Source of the DNA: an uncultured Bacteroidales bacterium
GTDB lineage: Bacteria > Bacteroidota > Bacteroidia > Bacteroidales > UBA932
Length of the DNA stretch: 64,000 nucleotides
Assembly: GCA_944326265.1 (NCBI GenBank)
Contig: CALVDE010000007.1
Span: 1 to 64,000, forward strand
Reading direction: 5' to 3'
Shown here in pieces: positions 43,703 through 53,239 of the stretch (within the stretch, counting starts at the first letter, position 1; the number at the start of each line of letters is the position of its first letter). The translations under genes were made by a program, and so were the position numbers. The notes under the pieces were generated by a model that had not been told where the DNA came from, did not search any database, and worked only from the letters and a program-made list of their open reading frames with translations.

Positions 43703-45718
43703 ATGATTGACGAGACCTTGAATCCTTCTGTAGAGAAGAGTACTGCCGAAAATTCTTTAGAGAATTCCGAAAAACTGAATGTTAATGCATCCCAGTCCGG
43801 GCCTGTGACAGAGGAGGAGCCTGTTTCCGAAGCTGCCGCCGGTGTCCTCAGCTCAGAGGAGGAGCCTGCCCGTTGTGCTGACGGTCAGGAAGACCGGATG
43901 CAGGGAGCCGTGATAAGCGAGGAGGAACTTAAAAGTTTGTCTTCGAAGAGTCTGAAGGAGATAGTGGAGTCTTTCCGCAATCTCGTGGACAACGGTGATA
44001 TCATGGAGCTGAACAGACAGGCTGAGTATATTAAGGCTACTTTCTATAAAGTGCTCAAGGAGGAGAAAATAGCATCCGGTTATCACGTTCTTCCCGGAAT
44101 GGACGGCTATGCCGTTCCCGAGGCAGAGGCTGCGGATGCGGAACCGGAAACATCCGTGGAGGCAGCGGAAGACATCCAGGAACCGGAGGATAACGGCGGA
44201 GTCTCAGTCAATCCGTTCATAGAGATAGAAAGGGCGTTCAAGGAACTGTATGCCAGATATAAAGGCCGCAGAGCCGTATATTTCCAGAATCTGGAGCGCG
44301 AGAAGCAGGCTAACCTGGAGAAGAAACTGGAGGTCATAGAGGAGCTTAAGAAACTGCTGGAGAGCACGGAGGACATCAATAAGACATTCCCCGAGTTCAG
44401 GGCTCTTCAGGCCAGGTGGCGCGAGATAGGTCCTGTGCCTCAGGCGAGGGTTAAGGACGTGTACGACACGTATCAGCACAATGTCGAGAATTTCTACGAC
44501 CTCGTCAAGATAAACAATGAGCTCCGCGACCTGGACTTCAAGAAGAACCTTGAGATTAAGACCGGACTTTGCGAGAGGGCCGAGGCACTGGAGAACAATC
44601 CCAATGTGGTCGAGGCGTTCAATCAGCTTCAGAAGCTCCACGAGGAGTGGAAGGAGTGCGGCCCTGTGGCGAAGGAGTTCCGTGAGTCTATATGGGACCG
44701 TTTCCGTCAGGCTACATCCCGTATAAACAAGATGCATCAGGCCTATTTCGAGGGCCTGAAAGTGCAGCAGAAGGAGAACCTGGCCGCCAAGACGGCCCTG
44801 TGCGAGAAAGCAGAGGCTCTGGCGGACAAGGACATCAGGGAGTCCAACGGATGGAACTCCGTGACCAAGGAATTCGAGGATATCCAGAAAGAGTGGAGAA
44901 AGATAGGTTTCGCGTCCAAGAAGGACAATCAGAAAATATATGACCGTTTCAGGGCCGCCTGTGACAAGTTCTACAACAGAAAGAGAGAATTCTATGCGGA
45001 CTTCAAGGAGCAGATGAGCGGCAACATGGAGAAGAAGATCGCCCTCTGCGAGCAGGCCGAAGCTGTGCAGGACAGTACGGACTGGAAGAAGACCACGGAT
45101 TATCTTATCTCGCTGCAGAAGCAGTGGAAGGAGGTCGGTCCGGTGTCCCGCAAGAAGTCAGATCAGTTATGGACCCGCTTCAGAGCAGCCTGCGACAGAT
45201 TCTTCGACAACAAGGAAAAGAATTACGGCGGTGTGGACCCTCAGTATGTGGACAATCTCAGAGCCAAGGAAGCGGTGATAGCCGACATCACGGCTTATGT
45301 CTCTGCCGGAGATGCGGCCGCCGACAGCAGGGCCGCCCGTGAGTTCGCGGACAGATGGAATGCCATAGGCTTCGTGCCGTTCAAGGAGAAAGAGAGAATA
45401 GCAGAGGAATACCGCAGGGCGATGGAGACCAGGTTCCCTGAATTCCGGATGCCGTCAGGCCACGGCAGGGCTCAGAGACAGCGTGGCGCCAAGGCGGAGA
45501 GCAGTCCGGCCCGTCAGGAACGCGACCGTCTGCTTCAGAAGTTCCGCAAGCTCGAGAGCGAGATTGCCACTTACGAGAACAATATCGGATTCTTCGCAAG
45601 TTCCAAGAATGCGGAGTCCCTTATCCGCGAGTTCCGCAAGAAGATAGATGCGGCTAAGGCAGAACTGGCTGCGCTTGAAGAGAAAATTCACAAACTCGAT
45701 ACCCAGGAGCAGGCATGA
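43703..45718 (+). CDS. DUF349-repeat coiled protein
   Basis: A 671-residue protein from the ATG at 43703. An acidic low-complexity N-terminus of about 75 residues precedes helical DUF349 repeats. Their signature (F..LQ..W..IGPV..., ending CE.AEAL) recurs near residues 230, 306, 390, 467 and 547 as WREIGPV, WKECGPV, WRKIGF, WKEVGPV and WNAIGFV. The C-terminus is a predicted coiled coil. DUF349 proteins are conserved in Bacteroidetes without an agreed role. It overlaps yidC by 4 nt (ATGA), so it may be linked to membrane-protein biogenesis; this is context only. Confidence 0.85.
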   Translation: MIDETLNPSVEKSTAENSLENSEKLNVNASQSGPVTEEEPVSEAAAGVLSSEEEPARCADGQEDRMQGAVISEEELKSLSSKSLKEIVESFRNLVDNGDIMELNRQAEYIKATFYKVLKEEKIASGYHVLPGMDGYAVPEAEAADAEPETSVEAAEDIQEPEDNGGVSVNPFIEIERAFKELYARYKGRRAVYFQNLEREKQANLEKKLEVIEELKKLLESTEDINKTFPEFRALQARWREIGPVPQARVKDVYDTYQHNVENFYDLVKINNELRDLDFKKNLEIKTGLCERAEALENNPNVVEAFNQLQKLHEEWKECGPVAKEFRESIWDRFRQATSRINKMHQAYFEGLKVQQKENLAAKTALCEKAEALADKDIRESNGWNSVTKEFEDIQKEWRKIGFASKKDNQKIYDRFRAACDKFYNRKREFYADFKEQMSGNMEKKIALCEQAEAVQDSTDWKKTTDYLISLQKQWKEVGPVSRKKSDQLWTRFRAACDRFFDNKEKNYGGVDPQYVDNLRAKEAVIADITAYVSAGDAAADSRAAREFADRWNAIGFVPFKEKERIAEEYRRAMETRFPEFRMPSGHGRAQRQRGAKAESSPARQERDRLLQKFRKLESEIATYENNIGFFASSKNAESLIREFRKKIDAAKAELAALEEKIHKLDTQEQA

Positions 45719-47610
45719 ACAAGAACACGATAATCGCCATAACGCTGATCGGACTCCTGCTGATAGGATTTTCAGTGTTTAATTCAAGGCTGGCCAGGCA
45801 GCAGATGGAGCAGAAGAGGGTGGCGGATTCCCTGGCGGCCGCGAGGGCCATTGAGTATGCTGAGGAGATGGCCGCAGTTCAGGACAGCGCCGCAGGAGGT
45901 GCGCCGGTGGCGGATGGGGAACAGGTGCAGTACAGGAGCACGTATGCCAATCCATATCTTGAGACAGCGTATAACGGCGGAGAGGACTTCCATGTCCTGG
46001 AGAACGGAAAGCTGAGGATCCGTTATTCAACCAGGGGCGGTCAGGCTGAGGACGTGCTTATCAAGAACTACTACACAAGCGACAGTTCCGACCTGTATCT
46101 GATGAAGGACGGCTACAGCAGTTTCGGTCTTCAGCTGTATACCAATCAGTATGTCAATACCGGAGATTTCACATACGAGACGGTCGTGAGCAATGACTCG
46201 ACTCTCGTGATGAGACTTTATTTCTCGGATACATCCTACATCGAGCACCGCTATTTCCTGCCGGCTGACAGCTATATGGTGGACTTCGACGTGCACATGG
46301 TGAACATGGACCGTCATATTCCCCGCAACGCATCTCAGTTCGAGGTAGTATGGAATATGGATGTGCCCCGTCTGGAGCGCGGCTACAAGAACGAGCAGAA
46401 CTACTCGACCGTCGATTTCAAGTATCCCGGTCAGGTCAAGAAGATAGAGAACCTCGGCATCATGCGCGGCGGCGGACGCTCCGGCGGCAACCACCGCGAG
46501 GTGACCACCCGCATCGAGTGGTTTGCCTTCCAGCAGCAGTACTTCTCTGCCATTCTCCGGGCAGAGGAGAACTTCGAGTCGGGCAACCTTTCGATGAAAT
46601 TCTATCCCGAGACCGACGCCGAGCGCCGTCTGATGGCCTGCTCCGCCTCGACCCTCGTCCAGTACGAGCCCGGAGCGGATGTGACCGTGCCCTTCGAGTT
46701 CTACTACGGACCCAACCATTTCCGTACTCTCAAGAGCTATGACTGCGACTTCGAGAAGATAGTACCTCTTGGAGGCTGGCTCGTAAGATGGATCAACAGG
46801 GGTATCATCATCCCCGTATTCGACCTCTTCGGCCGCTTCATCAGCAACTACGGTATCATCATCCTGCTGCTGACCCTCCTCATCAAGCTGGTCATCTCGC
46901 CCCTGACCCTCAAGTCCTACATGTCCTCGGCCAAGATGAACGTGCTCAGGCCCGAGCTGGACAAGATCAACGCCAAGTATCCCCGTCAGGAGGATGCCCT
47001 GAAGAAGCAGCAGGAGACCATGGACCTGTACCGCAAGGCCGGTGTGAGCATGTTCGGAGGCTGTCTCCCCATGCTGCTCCAGTTCCCTGTGCTCTTCGCG
47101 ATGTTCCGTTTCTTCCCGGCCTCGTTCGAGCTCCGTCAGAAAGGCTTCCTTTGGGCGGATGACCTGAGTACATACGACTCGATTCTCGATTTCGGATTCA
47201 ATATACCGCTGTACGGTGACCACGTCAGTCTCTTCGCCATCCTCTGCGCCCTGAGTATGTACTTCTCGGCCAGGATGACCCAGGGCAGCAATGTGGACAA
47301 CAATCCCCAGATGAAGAGCATGCGCAACATGACCCTTTACTTCATGCCCATCTTCATGCTGTTCATCTGCAACAACCTCTCCAGCGGTCTGACATACTAC
47401 TACTTGCTCTCCAACCTCATCATGATGCTCCAGACCTGGATCATCCGCCGTTTCTTCGTGGACGAGGAGAAGATCATGGCCAGGGTACGCGCCGCTTCCG
47501 TAAAGGGAGCCGCCAAGCCCAAGTCCAAGTTCCAGCAGCGTCTCGAGGCCATCCAGAAGGCACAGCAGGAGGCCATCCGCGAGCAGCAGAGGCAGCAAAG
47601 ACGAAGGTAA
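45715..47610 (+). CDS. yidC: Membrane protein insertase YidC
   Basis: Inserts and folds inner-membrane proteins, alone or with Sec. The 631-residue protein has an N-terminal membrane segment (residues 5-22), a large periplasmic beta-sandwich domain (about 70-345) and a C-terminal insertase core. The core shows YGIIILLLTLLIKLVISPLT, the cytoplasmic hairpin QEDALKKQQETMDLYRKAGVSMFGGCLPMLLQFPVLFAMFRFF and a basic tail. The start overlaps the stop of the DUF349 gene. Codon choice changes along the gene: ATA and TAT are common early, while from about 46,500 onward isoleucine is almost always ATC. Confidence 0.96.
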   Translation: MNKNTIIAITLIGLLLIGFSVFNSRLARQQMEQKRVADSLAAARAIEYAEEMAAVQDSAAGGAPVADGEQVQYRSTYANPYLETAYNGGEDFHVLENGKLRIRYSTRGGQAEDVLIKNYYTSDSSDLYLMKDGYSSFGLQLYTNQYVNTGDFTYETVVSNDSTLVMRLYFSDTSYIEHRYFLPADSYMVDFDVHMVNMDRHIPRNASQFEVVWNMDVPRLERGYKNEQNYSTVDFKYPGQVKKIENLGIMRGGGRSGGNHREVTTRIEWFAFQQQYFSAILRAEENFESGNLSMKFYPETDAERRLMACSASTLVQYEPGADVTVPFEFYYGPNHFRTLKSYDCDFEKIVPLGGWLVRWINRGIIIPVFDLFGRFISNYGIIILLLTLLIKLVISPLTLKSYMSSAKMNVLRPELDKINAKYPRQEDALKKQQETMDLYRKAGVSMFGGCLPMLLQFPVLFAMFRFFPASFELRQKGFLWADDLSTYDSILDFGFNIPLYGDHVSLFAILCALSMYFSARMTQGSNVDNNPQMKSMRNMTLYFMPIFMLFICNNLSSGLTYYYLLSNLIMMLQTWIIRRFFVDEEKIMARVRAASVKGAAKPKSKFQQRLEAIQKAQQEAIREQQRQQRRR

Positions 47611-47613
47611 TAT

Positions 47614-47620
47614 AAGGAGG
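47614..47620 (+). promoter_or_regulatory. Strong Shine-Dalgarno before the YggS-type gene
   Basis: AAGGAGG lies 7 nt before the ATG at 47628. It is one of only two convincing Shine-Dalgarno sequences I see in the window, which is notable because most genes here have none. It fixes the start of the downstream gene. Confidence 0.8.
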
Positions 47621-47627
47621 AAATATA

Positions 47628-48332
47628 ATGGGACACATAAGTGAGAATATCCTGTCGCTGCGGCAGGAACTGCCCTCCGGGGTCGAGCTCGTGGCAGTGT
47701 CCAAATTCAAGTCGGGAGAGGAGATCCTCGAGGCATACGAAGCGGGACAGCGGGTCTTCGGCGAGAGCCGTCCCCAGGAACTCAAGGAGAAGGCCCTCTC
47801 CCTGCCCAAGGACATAGAGTGGCATTTCATCGGTCATCTGCAGAGCAACAAGGTCAAGATGACCGTGCCGTATGTCAAGCTGATTCATTCGGTGGACACC
47901 CCGAAACTCTTCTTCGAGATCGAACGCTGGTGCCGCCAGAACGGTTATAGCGTGGATGTGCTGCTGGAGATGCACATAGCCTCGGAGGAGAGCAAGCAGG
48001 GCTTCTCCGATGAGGAGGTGATGGATTTCCTTGCAGGGATAGAGCAGGCCCGTCAGTCCGGGGACAATGAGAAATATCCCTCTCAGGTCCGTATCCGTGG
48101 AGTTATGGGTATGGCCTCCCTTACGGAGGACGAGGAACTTATCCGCAGGGAGTTCGCTCATCTGAACTCAGTGTTTGACCGCATCAAGGCTCTGGATTAT
48201 CCTTTCCTGGGACAGTTTGACCTGAAGTCGTTCGGGATGACGCATGACTATCATATCGCGGTGGAGATGGGCAGCAATATGGTTCGCGTCGGCACTAAAA
48301 TTTTCGGTCCCCGGGGAGTCCGTTTATCATAG
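47628..48332 (+). CDS. YggS/PROSC-type pyridoxal-phosphate homeostasis protein
   Basis: A 234-residue single alanine-racemase-like barrel that binds PLP and buffers B6 vitamers; no enzymatic activity is known for the family. The PLP lysine lies in VAVSKFKS (K26). Other blocks are VFGESRPQEL, WHFIGHLQSNK, HSVDTPKL and the phosphate-binding end FGMTHDYHIAVEMGSNMVRVGTKIFG. Length fits the family (220-240). It follows yidC by 17 nt with a strong Shine-Dalgarno and ends in a repeat-rich spacer before the convergent dapF. Confidence 0.93.
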   Translation: MGHISENILSLRQELPSGVELVAVSKFKSGEEILEAYEAGQRVFGESRPQELKEKALSLPKDIEWHFIGHLQSNKVKMTVPYVKLIHSVDTPKLFFEIERWCRQNGYSVDVLLEMHIASEESKQGFSDEEVMDFLAGIEQARQSGDNEKYPSQVRIRGVMGMASLTEDEELIRREFAHLNSVFDRIKALDYPFLGQFDLKSFGMTHDYHIAVEMGSNMVRVGTKIFGPRGVRLS

Positions 48333-48477
48333 CAGGCGAACTGCTGCGTTGTCTTCGGCTCACGGCTCAGTCATTTACGTCAAGTAAACTCCTTCGCCCT
48401 TCGCCTCGACGCCTTGCATTTCACCCACTCTGATAAACGGGCTGTTTAAGATGCGGGCGAACTGCTGCGTTGTCTTC
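48320..48477. repeat. Repeat-rich intergenic element between yggS and dapF
   Basis: A 22-nt direct repeat starting GGCGAACTGCTGCG occurs at 48335-48356 and again at 48456-48477. A 10-nt inverted repeat CCGTTTATCA / TGATAAACGG lies at 48320-48329 and 48431-48440. A TTTAC-GTCAA-GTAAA hairpin sits between them at 48374-48388. The sequence fills nearly the whole 147-nt spacer between two convergent genes, includes the yggS stop codon and ends 2 nt before the dapF stop. It may be a dispersed repeat, a small mobile-element remnant or a terminator complex. Confidence 0.6.
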
Positions 48478-48479
48478 TG

Positions 48480-49298
48480 TTATAAGGTTGCCTGAAAGAC
48501 CAGTTCCGTTGGGCCGGTTAATTCGACATTTGAGAATATTCCGCTCCGGTGGCTGAATGATACCGAAAAGGTGTCCGAGGTCGACCGGAGCGTGTATTTT
48601 TCCCGGCGGTCTCCTTTCATCCATGCCGCGACGGCCGAGGCTATGATGCCGGTGCCGCAGGACAGTGTCTCGTATTCCACTCCCTTTTCGTATGTGCGTA
48701 CTCTCAGAGCCTCCTCCTGGCCGGAATATTGTACGAAATTGACATTTACGCCTTTGGGTGCGAAACGGCTGTCGTACCTCCATCTGCGGCCCTCTTTCAG
48801 GGCATCCAGACTGTCCAGGTCATCCCTGAACATTACCAGATGGTCTGTGCCGGTGTTCATCCGCCAAGCCTTGCTGTCCTGACCGTCCGTTTCCGGCAGC
48901 TCTACGGGCTCTACGGAGGTTATGTCGTTCATGCTGAGGATGACGGTGCTGCGCCTGCCTTGTGATGATACGATCCTGCCCCGGTGAATGCCGTCCGGGG
49001 CTTCAAAAATCCAGCCTCCGTCCTTTCCAGAGGCCGGTATGCCGGTACGCCCGGCCAGATCCACTATGCAGCGGCCTCCGTTGCCGCACATCATGCCTCC
49101 CGAGCCGTCATTGTTGAAGAACCGCATGGCGAAGTCATAGTCCATGCTGCCTTCCAGGATGATGAGCCCGTCGGCTCCGATGCCGTAACGCCGGTCGCAC
49201 AGTCTGATTACCTCATCTGTGGAAATATCCGCCCTGTTTTCCAGGGAAGTTACGAGCACGAAGTCGTTGCCGGCCGCCTGATATTTGTAGAAGTCCAT
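48480..49298 (-). CDS. dapF: Diaminopimelate epimerase
   Basis: Interconverts LL- and meso-diaminopimelate for lysine and peptidoglycan synthesis; cytoplasmic. The 272-residue protein has the two catalytic cysteines: C71 in MMCGNGGRC and the second near 213 in LSCGTGII. The N-terminal KYQAAGNDFVLV and RYGIGADGLIIL stretches are also conserved. A cofactor-independent two-base mechanism is known for the family. It lies 2 nt after lpxB on the same strand. Confidence 0.95.
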   Translation of the reverse strand: MDFYKYQAAGNDFVLVTSLENRADISTDEVIRLCDRRYGIGADGLIILEGSMDYDFAMRFFNNDGSGGMMCGNGGRCIVDLAGRTGIPASGKDGGWIFEAPDGIHRGRIVSSQGRRSTVILSMNDITSVEPVELPETDGQDSKAWRMNTGTDHLVMFRDDLDSLDALKEGRRWRYDSRFAPKGVNVNFVQYSGQEEALRVRTYEKGVEYETLSCGTGIIASAVAAWMKGDRREKYTLRSTSDTFSVSFSHRSGIFSNVELTGPTELVFQATL

Positions 49299-49300
49299 GG

Positions 49301-50446
49301 TCAGAGTCCTTTTATAAGCTGCTCGATATTGGCTGCGGTGCGCTCTGCGGAGCCTCTTTCCCCGAGCATGGCCCGCATGTCGTCGTAGTCCTTTATCATG
49401 CGGCTGCGGTATGCCCTGTCATCCGTCATGCGGAGCACCTCGTCCGCGATATGTTCAGGAGTGCAGTCGCCCTGCAGCAGTTCCCTGAAAATATGCCTGC
49501 CTAGAATCATGTTGGCCAGCGAGATGGTGTCCAGTCTGACCACCAGCCTGGCCAGAAAATAGGTTATGGGATTCATCCCGTAGCATACTACCTGGGGCGT
49601 GCCGATAATCGCGGCCTCCAGACTTGCAGTCCCGGAGGAGATCACAGCCGCCTCGGAATGGCTCAGGACTCCGTAGGTGTCGTTCTGTATGATCTCGATA
49701 CCGCTGTCTCCTATGTACTTGCCGTAGTATTCAGGGTCTATGGACGGGGCTGCCGCCAGCAGGAAGCGGAATCTGCTGCCCGTCCTTTCCTTCAGTATGG
49801 CGGCAGTGCGGACTATTCTGGGCATCAGGTAGTCCACCTCCATCCTGCGGCTGCCGGCCAGAAATGCCAGCAGCGGCCGCCCGTCGTCCGTCATGGAGTG
49901 GGAGCGGAGGAAGTCTTCCCGCGACAGGTGTACTGACGGCGTGCTGCCGATGTTGTCCACCAGCGGATTGCCGTTGTAGACGGCATCCACGCCTTTTGCC
50001 TTGAAATATCCCACTTCGAACGGGAAGATGATGAAGACTTTGTCCACGTACTTTTTCAACAGCTTGATCCTCGACTCTCCCCGGGCCCATACCTTCGGAG
50101 GGATGTAGTAGAAGACCTTGAATCCTCTTTCATGGGCGAAGCGGGCTATCTTGAGATTGAACCCCGGGTAGTCAATCAGGATCACCGCGTCCGGCCTGTA
50201 CTGCAGGATGTCCTCCTTGCAGAAGCGGAGATTGCGCAGGATGCTGCCCAGGTGGCTGAGCACCTCCACGAAGCCCATGACGGCATTGTCCCGGTAGTCC
50301 TTGACCAGAGTGCCGCCGACGGCCGTCATTTTCCCTCCGCCCCAGAACCTTATGTCGCAGGACGGGTCGTGCCGCAGCAGGCCTTTCATCAGGTTGGCCC
50401 CGTGCAGGTCGCCTGATGCCTCACCGGCTATGATGTAATACTTCAT
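49301..50446 (-). CDS. lpxB: Lipid-A-disaccharide synthase
   Basis: Glycosyltransferase joining UDP-diacylglucosamine and lipid X in lipid A synthesis at the inner face of the inner membrane. The 381-residue protein opens MKYYIIAGEASGDLHGANLM (the family hallmark) and has AVMGFVEVLSHL, VILIDYPGFNLKIA, YYIPPKVWARGESRI, NGNPLVD and the C-terminal glycosyltransferase stretch SGTASLEAAIIGTPQVVCY. Presence of lpxB shows a lipid A outer membrane. It lies 12 nt after surE and 2 nt before dapF, in one unit. Confidence 0.96.
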   Translation of the reverse strand: MKYYIIAGEASGDLHGANLMKGLLRHDPSCDIRFWGGGKMTAVGGTLVKDYRDNAVMGFVEVLSHLGSILRNLRFCKEDILQYRPDAVILIDYPGFNLKIARFAHERGFKVFYYIPPKVWARGESRIKLLKKYVDKVFIIFPFEVGYFKAKGVDAVYNGNPLVDNIGSTPSVHLSREDFLRSHSMTDDGRPLLAFLAGSRRMEVDYLMPRIVRTAAILKERTGSRFRFLLAAAPSIDPEYYGKYIGDSGIEIIQNDTYGVLSHSEAAVISSGTASLEAAIIGTPQVVCYGMNPITYFLARLVVRLDTISLANMILGRHIFRELLQGDCTPEHIADEVLRMTDDRAYRSRMIKDYDDMRAMLGERGSAERTAANIEQLIKGL

Positions 50447-50458
50447 GGCGGTCTGCGG

Positions 50459-51235
50459 TTATTTTTCCCAGACTTCGCGCATACGCTCCATCTCGCCGTA
50501 GTCGGTGGTGTCTATGCGGTGCGGCACTACTGAGATGTAGCCGTCCTTGACCTTTGTATGGTCGCCCAGGGAACTGTCCTTCTCGTGGTTCTCAAAGTGG
50601 CCGGCCATGAGGTAGTAGGTGTTGCCGTTTTCGTCCTTGTAAGAGTCAAATTCCTTGACCCACATTCCTTTGCCTCTGCGCGCCATGCGTATGCCCCTGA
50701 CCTGGGAGGCTGGGATGGGAGGGAAGTTGATGTTGAGGTATATGCCCTTTTCCGGAGGACAGGAGATGAACCGCTCCATGATCGTATCCGCGTATTCGGT
50801 TACCGGACTGAAGTCCGGGTGCTCGGCGTGGGTGCATATCGAGAAACCTATGGACGGGATGCCGTAGACCGTGCCTTCTATGCAGGCTCCCAGGGTACCG
50901 GAGTAGAGAGAGGCGACGGAGCAGTTGGCGCCGTGGTTGATGCCTGAGACTACCAGATCCGGCAGTCTGCCGTCCATACATTCGTTTATGCCTATTTTGA
51001 CGCAGTCCACAGGTGTTCCGTTGAACGTGAATTCCCGGTGTCCCGGGGTGTCCAGTATCTTATTAAGGTATAGCCTTGTGTCCATGGACAGGGCTGCGGA
51101 TTTGCCGGACTGGGGATGAAGCGGTGCGACGACGGTTACATTGCCGTATTTTTCCATTATGCCGGCGAGGACGTGGATGCCCTCAGCCTCTATTCCGTCG
51201 TCATTTGTGATGAGGATTTCTCTTCGGGATGTCAT
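50459..51235 (-). CDS. surE: 5'-nucleotidase SurE
   Basis: Metal-dependent nucleoside 5'-monophosphatase linked to stationary-phase survival. The 258-residue protein has the metal-binding ILITNDDGIEAEGI (Asp12-Asp13), the PQSGKSAAL loop and VVSGINHGANC with its conserved asparagine, then ASLYSGTLGACIEG. Length fits (about 250). First gene of surE-lpxB-dapF. A minus-strand TATATTTG box lies 18-25 nt upstream. Confidence 0.95.
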   Translation of the reverse strand: MTSRREILITNDDGIEAEGIHVLAGIMEKYGNVTVVAPLHPQSGKSAALSMDTRLYLNKILDTPGHREFTFNGTPVDCVKIGINECMDGRLPDLVVSGINHGANCSVASLYSGTLGACIEGTVYGIPSIGFSICTHAEHPDFSPVTEYADTIMERFISCPPEKGIYLNINFPPIPASQVRGIRMARRGKGMWVKEFDSYKDENGNTYYLMAGHFENHEKDSSLGDHTKVKDGYISVVPHRIDTTDYGEMERMREVWEK

Positions 51236-51252
51236 AAAATAAAAATTGTACG

Positions 51253-51289
51253 CAAATATAGGTTATTTCCTTTAAAGTGACTATATTTG
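51253..51289. promoter_or_regulatory. Divergent promoter pair between surE and gapA
   Basis: TATATTTG occurs on the minus strand (51260-51253) facing surE and on the plus strand (51282-51289) facing gapA. Both are exact consensus -7 boxes. The two transcripts start about 36 nt apart in opposite directions. Confidence 0.6.
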
Positions 51290-51300
51290 CAATAGTTTAA

Positions 51301-52329
<1,029 letters not shown>

Positions 52330-52372
52330 TCGGTGCGGTCAATGCCTGCAGACAGCGGATAATGAACAGAAG

Positions 52373-52407
52373 ATTCCGGCTGACATTCAAGTCGACCGGA
52401 ATTTTTT
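52373..52407 (+). terminator. Rho-independent terminator of gapA
   Basis: ATTCCGG (52373-52379) pairs with CCGGAAT (52396-52402). The helix is extended past one mismatch by TGAC/GTCG, with an ATTCAA loop, and six T residues follow (52402-52407). The T tract runs directly into the TATCTTTG box of the next gene's promoter. Confidence 0.85.
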
Positions 52408-52408
52408 A

Positions 52409-52416
52409 TATCTTTG
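52409..52416 (+). promoter_or_regulatory. Promoter box for the HAMP-protein/trkH unit
   Basis: TATCTTTG begins 1 nt after the T tract of the gapA terminator and lies 25 nt before the ATG at 52442. Its upstream element would fall within the terminator hairpin, where no TTTG exists. Confidence 0.5.
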
Positions 52417-52441
52417 TCCGGCTAAGACTTAAAATGGTACA

Positions 52442-53239
52442 ATGCCGATATTCAAAAAGATAAAATTGGGTGTGCGGAGCAAGATTTTCGCTGCTTCGCT
52501 GGTTATCGCTCTGATGCTGCTGCTTTCGGGAGGAATGGCATTTTTCGAGTTCGGGCGTATGAGCCGTTATATATCCGAGTTCATATCCAACAGTATCCTG
52601 AGCGTCGATCTTACGCGGAATCTGCTCAACACTTCCGAGCGTTATCATTCGGACCTGTTCCGTCAGATAGGGGGAGACGGTCTGCTGGCCCAGCCTGAGA
52701 CCATTCCGGACGATGAGTTTGAATCCGTTATGGACAGGCTTTATACAGTGCTGGCCTCTGAGCAGGAGCGCATGATCGCCGATTCTGTCCGGTATGCCTA
52801 TTCCGCATACATGCAGGTCTCGCTTGAGATAGAGACTGTGTGGCTTTTGCCTCAGGATGACCGTACTGACTGGTATTTCAACCGCCTTCAGACAGTATAC
52901 GCTAAACTGCGCAATTACCTGACCCGTCTGTCGGATGCTTCGCAAAGTGCGATTACTGACAGCTACAACAGCCTGCAGGACAGTTATTACCGCTCCATCA
53001 TGCCGGGGATTGTAGCCAATGCGGCCAGTATCGTTCTCATAATGCTCTTCGTCTATTTTCTCAGTCATTATGTCGTACAGCCTATGGTGCGGATGTCCCG
53101 TGGACTGAAAGATTACCGCCACAGCGGCAAGAGCTACAATGTCACTTTCGATTATGGCGGCGACCAGATTCAGTCCATGAACGAGGATATCAAGGAACTC
53201 ATTGATGAGAATAAGTCCATCAAGAAGAGAGGTGTATGA
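52442..53239 (+). CDS. Two-TM sensor-like membrane protein ending in a HAMP domain, coupled to trkH
   Basis: A 265-residue inner-membrane protein. A first membrane helix (about 16-37) is followed by a periplasmic four-helix-type sensor of about 155 residues (SRYISEFISNSILSVDLTRN to SYYRSIMPG). A second helix (about 192-212) precedes a HAMP-like region (VVQPMVRMSRGLKDY, then GGDQIQSMNEDIKEL). The layout is the front half of a histidine kinase or chemoreceptor. The protein stops right after HAMP, with no kinase, cyclase or methyl-accepting domain. Its stop overlaps the trkH start (ATGA). It may modulate potassium uptake directly; otherwise it is a truncated sensor. Confidence 0.7.
   Translation: MPIFKKIKLGVRSKIFAASLVIALMLLLSGGMAFFEFGRMSRYISEFISNSILSVDLTRNLLNTSERYHSDLFRQIGGDGLLAQPETIPDDEFESVMDRLYTVLASEQERMIADSVRYAYSAYMQVSLEIETVWLLPQDDRTDWYFNRLQTVYAKLRNYLTRLSDASQSAITDSYNSLQDSYYRSIMPGIVANAASIVLIMLFVYFLSHYVVQPMVRMSRGLKDYRHSGKSYNVTFDYGGDQIQSMNEDIKELIDENKSIKKRGV

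Noticed and set aside
46027-47598. A 523-codon open frame antisense to yidC
   Set aside because: It mirrors the GC-rich codons of yidC, and the predicted protein is a low-complexity Glu/His/Val/Leu mix with no family resemblance.
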